Source: an uncultured Fidelibacterota bacterium (GTDB taxonomy: Bacteria; Marinisomatota; Marinisomatia; Marinisomatales; TCS55). Taken from it: a stretch of DNA of 26,582 bases. The stretch lies in assembly GCA_913046805.1 (NCBI GenBank), contig CAJWTA010000006.1, forward strand, positions 1-26,582. Reading direction: 5' to 3'. Each line of letters starts with the position of its first letter. The stretch's first letter is position 1. The notes under the pieces were generated by a model. That model saw nothing but the letters and a program-made list of their open reading frames with translations, was not told where the DNA came from and searched no databases. A program made the translations under genes and the position numbers. This document shows positions 15,991 to 23,228 of the stretch, in pieces.

Positions 15991-16791
15991 ATGATTAATA
16001 TCGATTCAATAGTTGAAAAAATAATCGACTCATCAGATTTTGATGGTAAGATAGCTATAATATTAGGTTCGGGTCTTAAGGCTATATCGAACAAAATTAT
16101 AAACGTAAATACAATTCCATACAGCTCAATTCCAAATTATCCCACAACAACTATTGAAGGACATGTTGGTGAGTTTGTAATTGGAGAATTAAACGGAACA
16201 AATATTATAGTTGCTAAAGGTCGAATGCATTACTATGAAGGATATTCAATTGAACAAGTAACCACCCCAATAAATCTTTTGTTAAAACTTGGAGTTAAAT
16301 ACTTAATCATTACAAATTCTGCGGGCTCACTTCAAGTTGATAATCCTCCGGGTCACTTTATGATAGCTAATGGTCATATGGATTTTACGTTTAGAAATGG
16401 CCCGCATGATCCAAGAATTAATTCAGACCAAATGTTTCATGATAAAGAATTAATTGACATTGCTAAATCAGCTTCTAGAAATTTAAATCTTAATACATGT
16501 GTGGGTTATTATTGTTGGACCCTTGGTCCATCATACGAAACTCCAGCTGAAATTCAGGATATGGCAAGATTGGGTGGAGGTGCGGTAGGAATGAGCACAG
16601 TTCCAGAAATTGTTGCTGCAGGTGAATTTGGTATTAAATCCTTAACAATATCTTGTTTAACGAATTATGCAGCTGGAATTTCAGCTACGCCTTTAACGCA
16701 TGAAGAAGTGGTATCAAACGCAAATAAATTTGATAGTCAATTTTCAGCTCTTCTTGAACAAGTCGTTCTAAAAATCTCAGAATTAAGCTAG
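15991..16791 (+). CDS. punA: Purine nucleoside phosphorylase (trimeric, inosine/guanosine type)
   Basis: Splits inosine and guanosine with phosphate in purine salvage. From the ATG at 15991 it is 266 aa, the usual length of the trimeric family. Motifs are GSGLK (26-30, phosphate loop), GHVGEF (58-62), KGRMHYYEG, TNSAGSL (108-114), GPSYETPAE (179-187) and LTNYAAGIS. Glu183 and Asn225 match the purine-binding residues, and the asparagine is typical of enzymes preferring 6-oxopurines. A frame extension to a TTG at 15961 would overlap rlmN and is rejected. The stop shares the sequence CTAG with the opposing GGT stop. Confidence 0.93.
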   Translation: MINIDSIVEKIIDSSDFDGKIAIILGSGLKAISNKIINVNTIPYSSIPNYPTTTIEGHVGEFVIGELNGTNIIVAKGRMHYYEGYSIEQVTTPINLLLKLGVKYLIITNSAGSLQVDNPPGHFMIANGHMDFTFRNGPHDPRINSDQMFHDKELIDIAKSASRNLNLNTCVGYYCWTLGPSYETPAEIQDMARLGGGAVGMSTVPEIVAAGEFGIKSLTISCLTNYAAGISATPLTHEEVVSNANKFDSQFSALLEQVVLKISELS

Positions 16792-18482
16792 TATCCTATT
16801 GCAGTATTTTCACCCCGTTTATCAGCTCCGCCCCAATACATTTCATTGTGAATCATGATGCCGTTTGCTTCACCTATGTATCCTCGCTGTTCTAGTTTAT
16901 GGCCTAAATCCATTAGTTCTTTAATGGTTTTTTCTGATAGGCTGCTTCTTTCATAGTCTATTTTATCAGGAAGCCATTGAGAATGAAATCTAGGTGCATC
17001 CACTGCTTCCTTAATGTTCATATTATGCACAACCACATTCAGAATGTTTTGAAAGACTGTTGTAATAATTGTTGAGCCTCCAGGGGTTCCTAGTATGAGA
17101 TATGGTTTTTTATCTTTTAATACTATAGTAGGTGTCATAGAGCTCAAAGGCCTCTTAAATGCTTCTATTGCATTTGCCTCATTTCCAACAAGACCAAACA
17201 TATTTGGAACTCCTGGCTTACTTGAAAAATCATCCATTTCATTATTTAAGATAAAACCTGCACCTGTTACAGTAATTCCGCTACCATAACCTGAGTTTAT
17301 TGTTGTAGTGACTGAAACCGCATTGCCATATTTATCGATTACAGAATAATGAGTGGTTTCCTCGCTTTCAGAAAAAGGATTTGTACCAGCCTTGACATCG
17401 CTGGATAGTGTCGATTTATTTTGATTAATGTTGTTAGCTCTATCGCTAGCATATAATTTTGATAGGAGCAAATCAGTTGGGACTTGCCAAAAATCCTCAT
17501 CTCCTAAATGCGTAGCTCGGTCTGCATATGCTCTTCGCTCAATTTCAGTTAATAAATGTGCATATTTGGAAGAGTTAAATTCTAAATTAAAAACATCAAC
17601 TTGATTTGTTTCGCCAAATGAAGAGAACATATTTAACATCATGATTAATAGAATTCCGCCTGAGCTTGGCGGACCCATTGAAATAATTTCAAGCCCGTTA
17701 AAATTTCCAACAATGGGTTCGCGATATTTTGATGTATAGTTTTCAAGGTCTTCCAGTGTCATCCAATTAGCAACATTATTCATTTCAGAAACAATCAAAT
17801 CTGCTGTTTTGCCTTTGTAAAATCCATCGCGCCCATTTTCTACTATGCGTTCTAACGTTGCAGCTAAGTCTTTTTGATAAAAAATATCACCACGTTTCCA
17901 TTTTCTATCATCTCTAGTAAATATTTTTTTTGTTTCAGGGTGTTGGCTTAAAAAAGATTTCCTATTGTTGAATCTCTGTGCTTCATAATCAGATAACTTA
18001 AATCCATTTTTAGCGTAACTTATTGCTGGGCCCAATAATTGTTGAATAGAAATATTCCCTGAACCGTGATCTCTCCATGCGCGCAGTAGACCATCTACAG
18101 ATCCAGGTACGCCTGAAGCATAATGAGTCCTAGTTGATTTACCTTCAATGACATTTTTTAATGAATCTAGAAACAAATCCTTGTATGCTGATTTGGGTGC
18201 CATTTCTCGATAATCTAAAGTAAATGTTTTGCCGCTTGCCATTTTACTTACCATGAAACCACCGCCACCTAAGTTCCCATTTGAAGAAGAGGTGACAGCA
18301 AGTGTGAACCCTACAGCTGCCGCAGCATCAACTGCATTTCCGCCTTGTTTTAAAATATCAATTCCAACTTGCGAAGCCTGAGCACTGGTTGAAACTACCA
18401 TCCCGTTTTTTCCGCTTGCTATTTTCTGTTTTGAACATGACGCACAAACCAGTACAATTAAGAATAAGGATTTAGTTTTCAT
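16788..18482 (-). CDS. ggt: Gamma-glutamyltransferase / glutathione hydrolase (canonical type), putative lipoprotein
   Basis: N-terminal-nucleophile enzyme that cleaves gamma-glutamyl bonds, e.g. of glutathione, outside the cytoplasm. The self-cleavage and nucleophile residue is Thr376 in SEETTHYSVID, dividing the 564-aa precursor into large and small subunits. YREMAP (Arg92), LGGGGFM, PLSSMTP and LGTPGGS form the substrate site. Residues about 422-434 (KPGVPNMFGLVGN) match the lid-loop of the E. coli enzyme. The N-terminus ends in VCASC (Cys16), a likely lipobox. It overlaps the upstream, divergent GGT by 11 nt and ends in CTAG shared with the facing pnp stop. Second of two tandem copies. 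Confidence 0.95.
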   Translation of the reverse strand: MKTKSLFLIVLVCASCSKQKIASGKNGMVVSTSAQASQVGIDILKQGGNAVDAAAAVGFTLAVTSSSNGNLGGGGFMVSKMASGKTFTLDYREMAPKSAYKDLFLDSLKNVIEGKSTRTHYASGVPGSVDGLLRAWRDHGSGNISIQQLLGPAISYAKNGFKLSDYEAQRFNNRKSFLSQHPETKKIFTRDDRKWKRGDIFYQKDLAATLERIVENGRDGFYKGKTADLIVSEMNNVANWMTLEDLENYTSKYREPIVGNFNGLEIISMGPPSSGGILLIMMLNMFSSFGETNQVDVFNLEFNSSKYAHLLTEIERRAYADRATHLGDEDFWQVPTDLLLSKLYASDRANNINQNKSTLSSDVKAGTNPFSESEETTHYSVIDKYGNAVSVTTTINSGYGSGITVTGAGFILNNEMDDFSSKPGVPNMFGLVGNEANAIEAFKRPLSSMTPTIVLKDKKPYLILGTPGGSTIITTVFQNILNVVVHNMNIKEAVDAPRFHSQWLPDKIDYERSSLSEKTIKELMDLGHKLEQRGYIGEANGIMIHNEMYWGGADKRGENTAIGY

Positions 18483-20208
18483 TTAAATAAACTACTTTCC
18501 CTTCGCGTCTTTTGTCAAAGGCACCATCAAGTTTTGATGGAAGAACTGTGATTAGATGCAATCCCGAAACTTCATTCCTTCCAAAATCTGTTACATTATA
18601 TCCCTTCTTTCTTAATAGGCGTTTAATTTTATTGCCTTGGCGTGAGGACTCTATCTTTACCTTTTCCCCACGGGCTACAATGTTAGGAAGGTCAACAGAT
18701 TCTTGAGCGGATAACCCCCAGGCAAAAACACCAAGAATAGTTTTTGATACATAGGCTGGTATAGAATTTCCACCAGGGGAACCAGTGATCATTAAAAGAT
18801 TATTATGTTTGTCAAAAATCATTGTTGGGGACATTGATGACCTAGGCCTTCTGTTAGGGGCAACTGCATTAGCTAATTTTGTTCCATCCTCGGGTACCTT
18901 TCGTGAGAAATCAGTCATTTCATTATTCAACAAGAAACCGGATGCCCAACGATGCGAACCAAACACACTTTCAATAGTAGCTGTCATGGATACTGCATTA
19001 CCCTCAAAATCAATAATTGAAATATGGGTAGTTCCTGAAGCCTCTTCGGTATTATCTGCTCCCCAATTTGGAGCAACTTCATTAATACCAATAAATTGAG
19101 ATGGGTCACCAGGTGATGGAGTTGCACTCGGATTAAATTTTTCTTTAGATCTCTGTCGTAAGTAATCAGGATTAAGTAGCGCATCAATTGGAATTTCAAC
19201 TTCATCTGGGTCGCCAAAGTAATGATCTCTATCAGCATAGGAAAGACGCTGCGCATCTACAAATGCTTGAATTTTTTCATACTGCTTCATATTATTGGTA
19301 GCAAGGTTGTCATAAATTCCTGCAATCATAATTTGCGCACCACCAGAAGAAGGAGGGGAGGTGGTGCAAATTCTCAGATCTCTAAAAGATCCACAAATGA
19401 CAGGACGAATAACCGTCTTGTAATTCTTTAAATCATTTAAATCTAAACTACCAGGATTGGGATCTTTGATCACACTTTCTACTATGCTTTGAGCAACTGG
19501 TCCTTCATAGAACTCTTTTATTCCACCTTTTGAAATCTTTTTTAAAGTATTGGCGTATTCTTTATTTTTTAAAATATCTCCTTTTTTTAAAGGGATACCA
19601 TTTGGATAAAAATAATCACTAGAACCTTCATTAATAGAAAGCCTTCCGTAGGTTTGAAGTGCGTCTACAAAACCTGCTAGTCTAGGAGATACTTCAAATC
19701 CATTTTCTGCTAAATTGATTGCATACTCAAATAGATCGCTCCAAGGAATTTTACCTGAACGTTCATGCGCAGTTTTATACAAAGCGACTGCTCCTGGCGA
19801 TCCAACGGCTTTACCACTTACCCAAGCCTCCCTGAAACCCATAACCTTTCCATCTTTCATGAACATATCTATCTTTGCTTTAGCAGGCGCTGTTTCTCTT
19901 CCATCAATAAAGGTTAGATTTCCATTTTTAAAATTATAATTCAACATAAATCCACCTCCACCTAAACCTGAGCTTTGCGGCTCTACTAAGCCCAACACAG
20001 CATGAGCGGCTATAGCAGCGTCAACAGCGCTACCACCTTTTTTTAAAATCTCAACTGCAGCATCTACGGCATGCGGGTTTGCGGCACTAACCATAGCACC
20101 TTTATCCCAGGTTGACCTTTTAGAGTTGGAGGCGACTGGTCTCTCAATTGGCGATGTTGTGCACGAAAAAATACCTAATGAAATTAAAACTATTTTGAGT
20201 TTCATCAT
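18472..20208 (-). CDS. ggt: Gamma-glutamyltransferase family protein (divergent, lid-loop-less), putative lipoprotein
   Basis: A 578-aa member of the GGT family from the ATG at 20208, chosen because AAGGA lies 5 nt upstream; an in-frame start at 20226 is less likely. The nucleophile threonine is Thr393 in SGTTHISIID, and FIDGRETAP, LGGGGFM, RSSMSPTM and TGSPGGNS are conserved. The N-terminus ends in GIFSC (Cys16), a probable lipoprotein signal. It differs from its neighbour in the segment before RSSMSP: NNEMTDFSRKVPEDGTKLAN is shorter and lacks the lid-loop. Related lid-less enzymes include B. subtilis GGT and some polyglutamate or acylase relatives, so its substrate may differ. It overlaps the PepSY gene by 4 nt. 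Confidence 0.92.
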   Translation of the reverse strand: MMKLKIVLISLGIFSCTTSPIERPVASNSKRSTWDKGAMVSAANPHAVDAAVEILKKGGSAVDAAIAAHAVLGLVEPQSSGLGGGGFMLNYNFKNGNLTFIDGRETAPAKAKIDMFMKDGKVMGFREAWVSGKAVGSPGAVALYKTAHERSGKIPWSDLFEYAINLAENGFEVSPRLAGFVDALQTYGRLSINEGSSDYFYPNGIPLKKGDILKNKEYANTLKKISKGGIKEFYEGPVAQSIVESVIKDPNPGSLDLNDLKNYKTVIRPVICGSFRDLRICTTSPPSSGGAQIMIAGIYDNLATNNMKQYEKIQAFVDAQRLSYADRDHYFGDPDEVEIPIDALLNPDYLRQRSKEKFNPSATPSPGDPSQFIGINEVAPNWGADNTEEASGTTHISIIDFEGNAVSMTATIESVFGSHRWASGFLLNNEMTDFSRKVPEDGTKLANAVAPNRRPRSSMSPTMIFDKHNNLLMITGSPGGNSIPAYVSKTILGVFAWGLSAQESVDLPNIVARGEKVKIESSRQGNKIKRLLRKKGYNVTDFGRNEVSGLHLITVLPSKLDGAFDKRREGKVVYLNEN

Positions 20209-20732
20209 TGTTTTCCTTTTTGCCATTTTCTAAAATACGGAAACAATACCAAATAAACGCCAGTTAACCAAAGTACGAGTAGAATTAATCCTGAGGGAAG
20301 AAAAACCCACTTTTTCACACCATCACTAAACCAAGAACCATCATGGAGATTTTCGATTACATCTGATCGGCGGTAAGCCTCGCTTAGTATTTTGGCATTA
20401 TCAGTATCAATTTGTATTTCCCACCTGCTTTTTGTTTTAACTTTTACAATACCTTTATCAATTCGCACATCTAAACGGTCAATATCCGACCATGAATCTA
20501 TTTGAGCATTCTTCGAATTTTTTGCAGATTCTAAAATTTGATCAAAAGATATAGATGGGAGATTTGACTGGGAGCCAACCTTGGTTTTTGGTTGGATCCA
20601 AGAAACATCTTTTTTTAATTGAAGTAAAACTCCACTAATGATGATGATAATAACTGGTAGAGATACAATGAATGCTCCCCAGTAGTGAACTTTGCGAGAC
20701 CAAACTGCAAAATTAAACTTTTTTTTTCGCAA
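20205..20732 (-). CDS. PepSY-associated TM helix protein
   Basis: A 175-aa protein with the PepSY-TM layout. The N-terminal RKVHYWGAF leads into a hydrophobic helix (about 17-37), followed by an external PepSY-like domain (about 45-130, with WEIQIDTDNAKIL) and a second helix with GLILLVLWLTGVYLVLFP (about 148-165). Such proteins often sit with iron uptake or redox functions; some modulate peptidases. The start is TTG (20732), one nt after the BI-1 stop (TAA-T-TTG); no ribosome site is seen, so coupling is likely. It lies just before the two GGTs. Confidence 0.8.
   Translation of the reverse strand: MRKKKFNFAVWSRKVHYWGAFIVSLPVIIIIISGVLLQLKKDVSWIQPKTKVGSQSNLPSISFDQILESAKNSKNAQIDSWSDIDRLDVRIDKGIVKVKTKSRWEIQIDTDNAKILSEAYRRSDVIENLHDGSWFSDGVKKWVFLPSGLILLVLWLTGVYLVLFPYFRKWQKGKQ
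20214..20218 (-). promoter_or_regulatory. Ribosome binding site for the second GGT
   Basis: Minus-strand AAGGA ends 5 nt before the ATG at 20208 and lies within the end of the PepSY gene. It fixes the GGT start near 20208 (ATG ATG) rather than 20226. Confidence 0.55.
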
Positions 20733-20733
20733 A

Positions 20734-21486
20734 TTAGTTACGTCTAGATGATAGTTTTGCTAATAATCTCAATATTTCTAAGTAAAGCCATATTAGGGTA
20801 ACCATTAATCCAAATGCACCATACCATTCCATGTATTTTGGAGCTCCCTTTTCTGAGCCTTCTTCGATAAAGTCAAAATCTAGAACAAGATTCAATGCAG
20901 CAATTATTACTACGCCAATACTAAATAAAATTCCCATATTGGAGTTAGAATGTATTAAAGGAACACTAACGCTAAACCAGCTTAGAATCCAACTGATTAA
21001 GTATACAAAAGCTATTCCACCAGTAGCTGCAATTATCCCAAGCTTAAAGTTTTCCGTTGGCTTGATTAATCCTGAGACGTATGCTAATAGCAACGCACCT
21101 AAAGTTCCAAAAGTAAGCATAACGGCTTGAGTGACAATTCCGGGGTACATTGTTTCAAAAAACTTAGATATTCCACCCAAAGCAAGACCTTGTAAAATTG
21201 CATACGCAGGGACTGTATATTTTGCTAGGTGTTGTTTAAAAATAGTAACGAGAGCTAAAATAAAGCCCCCAAGCATTCCAATCATCATCAATCCTCCGCT
21301 CCTGGGGTCGCCTGCAGGAAGGTTCCAGGTAAATAATGATGCAGTCATAAGCAATAATAGCGAAAAAGCCGTTTTGTAGACTGTACCCGATATTGTCATG
21401 CTTTGCTCTGATGTCATATCAAAACCAGAAAAAGTTTTTGCATTAAGAGTTGGGTTTCCAGACCGAAGAGATAAGTGATTATTCAT
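20734..21486 (-). CDS. Bax inhibitor-1 / YccA family membrane protein
   Basis: A 250-aa polytopic protein of the BI-1/YccA family with about seven hydrophobic segments starting near residue 38. Typical features are YAILQGLALGGISKFF and, in the final third, LVLDFDFIEEG with the conserved aspartates, closing with MEWYGAFGLMVTLIWLYLEILRLL. Bacterial members are linked to membrane proteostasis and ion leak but lack one agreed role. The ATG at 21486 is supported by GGAG 7 nt upstream, inside the end of glyS, with 8 nt overlap. An in-frame ATG at 21516 would add ten residues. Confidence 0.9.
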   Translation of the reverse strand: MNNHLSLRSGNPTLNAKTFSGFDMTSEQSMTISGTVYKTAFSLLLLMTASLFTWNLPAGDPRSGGLMMIGMLGGFILALVTIFKQHLAKYTVPAYAILQGLALGGISKFFETMYPGIVTQAVMLTFGTLGALLLAYVSGLIKPTENFKLGIIAATGGIAFVYLISWILSWFSVSVPLIHSNSNMGILFSIGVVIIAALNLVLDFDFIEEGSEKGAPKYMEWYGAFGLMVTLIWLYLEILRLLAKLSSRRN

Positions 21487-22807
21487 AAAAATTCTCCAAT
21501 TTGTGCTTGATAGCATTTACAAGTTGATCAACTGCGACTCTATCCTGATGCTGTGTGTCTCGGTGACGCAACGTAACACTTTGATCGTCAATAGATTGAT
21601 GGTCAATAGTTATGCCAAAAGGGGTTCCAGCTTCATCTTGACGGTAGTATCTTTTTCCGATTGACCCTTGTTGGTCATAAATTACTTTAAATTCTTTTTT
21701 GAGGATATCCATGATTTTTCTGCCCATTTCAGGTAATCCATCTTTTTTGACCAATGGACAAACAACAGCTAAAACTGGTGCTATTTTGGGATCAATTTTC
21801 ATTACTACCCGATCATTTTCTTCATCTTCCCAATATGAATCAGATAAAACCGCGAGCATCATCCTATTTAAACCTGCCGATGTTTCTATGATATAGGGTA
21901 AAAACCTTTCATTGTTTTGCTGGTCAAAATATTCCATTTTTTTTCCAGAAAATTCTTGATGCTGTTTTAAATCATAATCAGTTCGATTGTGTACGCCTTC
22001 AATTTCGGACCATCCAAAAGGAAATTTATATTCGATGTCAAAAGCCTTTTTTGCGTAATGAGCTAGATCATCTTTCCCATGCTCATGAAACCTAAGTTTG
22101 TTAGTATCAATTCCTAATTCTTTGTAAAAATCAAACCGTTTCAATTTCCATTCTTCAAACATCTCATTATCGGTTTTTGGATTTATGAAGTATTGCATTT
22201 CCATTTGCTCAAATTCTCTTGTTCTAAAGATAAAGTTTCTAGCAACAATTTCATTGCGAAATGCTTTACCAACCTGTGCGATTCCAAAAGGAATTTTGAG
22301 GCGCATTGCATTTTGGACTAAAAGATAATTCACATAGATACCTTGGGCAGTTTCAGGTCTCAGGTAGGCAATATCAGAATCGTTTGCTACTGACCCAACA
22401 CTTGTTTTAAACATCAAATTGAACTGTCGAGGTTCTGTTAAATGGCCTTTTGTCCCACATTTTAGACACTGTATTTCATTCCAAGGTATTGCGTTATCTT
22501 CTGAGATTAATTCATCTGAACGGTAGCGGGCTTTACACTTTTTACAGTCTACTAATGGGTCGTTGAAACCTCCAACGTGCCCAGACGCATCCCAAATTTT
22601 TGGATGCATAAAAATCGCACTATCTAAACCAACTATATTTTCATGTAATTGGGTCATTGCTCTCCACCAAATCCTGGAAATGTTATTTTTTAAAGTAACG
22701 CCTAGTGGTCCATAATCATAGACCGCTTTAAACCCCCCATAGATTTCAGAACTTTGAAAAACAAATCCGCGACGCTTACATAAAGATACGATTTTTTCAA
22801 TATTCAT
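21479..22807 (-). CDS. glyS: Glycyl-tRNA synthetase (alpha2 dimer type)
   Basis: Class II synthetase charging tRNA-Gly. This is the single-chain alpha2 form, not the alpha2beta2 GlyQ/GlyS. The 442-aa length, the N-terminal GFVFQSSEIYGGFKAVYDYGPLG and Zn-type cysteines C88, C91, C114 and C117 (CKKC, CLKC) fit that group. Motif 2 is FRNEIVARNFIFRTREFEQME (about 183-203) and motif 3 ETSAGLNRMML. The anticodon domain is at about 340-442. It begins 1 nt after the ccmH stop and overlaps the BI-1 gene by 8 nt. Confidence 0.96.
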   Translation of the reverse strand: MNIEKIVSLCKRRGFVFQSSEIYGGFKAVYDYGPLGVTLKNNISRIWWRAMTQLHENIVGLDSAIFMHPKIWDASGHVGGFNDPLVDCKKCKARYRSDELISEDNAIPWNEIQCLKCGTKGHLTEPRQFNLMFKTSVGSVANDSDIAYLRPETAQGIYVNYLLVQNAMRLKIPFGIAQVGKAFRNEIVARNFIFRTREFEQMEMQYFINPKTDNEMFEEWKLKRFDFYKELGIDTNKLRFHEHGKDDLAHYAKKAFDIEYKFPFGWSEIEGVHNRTDYDLKQHQEFSGKKMEYFDQQNNERFLPYIIETSAGLNRMMLAVLSDSYWEDEENDRVVMKIDPKIAPVLAVVCPLVKKDGLPEMGRKIMDILKKEFKVIYDQQGSIGKRYYRQDEAGTPFGITIDHQSIDDQSVTLRHRDTQHQDRVAVDQLVNAIKHKLENFYE

Positions 22808-22808
22808 T

Positions 22809-23228
22809 TTAGTCTAAATCCTTTAGCTCTGATTCTATCTCATCGCTAAATTTTATATTCTCATCTGTATTTAGATATTCCGCTGGTATTTTATGAGGAC
22901 TTTTAAAATATGCATACATAACCATGCCCCCTAAAACAAAAATAATTATTGGTGCAAGCCAAGCGAAAACATTAAAGCCTTCTGCCTCTGGCATAGCTAA
23001 AATACGCTCTCCATATTTATTCGTATAAAAATTCATGATATATTCTTTGGTTCTTCCTGCATTAACAAAGCTAGCAATTTGCTCTTCCATCTCTTTGTTT
23101 CCATGTTCATATACGGTTCCATGAAAGCACGAAGCCATGAGGCTCTTCTCAATATCTAAAATAAGCTCGGACTTATCGTCTGCAAGAATTGACCCAAGAG
23201 CTGTAAATGCCAAAAATATCTTTTTCAT
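22809..23228 (-). CDS. ccmH: CcmH/CcdA-type cytochrome c maturation-like protein with an incomplete cysteine motif
   Basis: A 139-aa protein with the CcmH/CycL/NrfF architecture: signal peptide (1-16), a helical periplasmic domain, and one C-terminal membrane helix (about 89-110). TKEYIMNFYTNKYGERILAMPEAEGFNVFAWLAP matches the family G-x-yGERvLa.P..-FN..aW pattern. CcmH reduces apocytochrome c through an LRCxxC pair. Here the site reads LMASCFHGTVYEHGN, with Cys34 as the only cysteine. It may be a divergent form with a different redox partner or a lost redox role. The start overlaps the topA stop (ATGA). No other ccm gene is in the window. Confidence 0.78.
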   Translation of the reverse strand: MKKIFLAFTALGSILADDKSELILDIEKSLMASCFHGTVYEHGNKEMEEQIASFVNAGRTKEYIMNFYTNKYGERILAMPEAEGFNVFAWLAPIIIFVLGGMVMYAYFKSPHKIPAEYLNTDENIKFSDEIESELKDLD

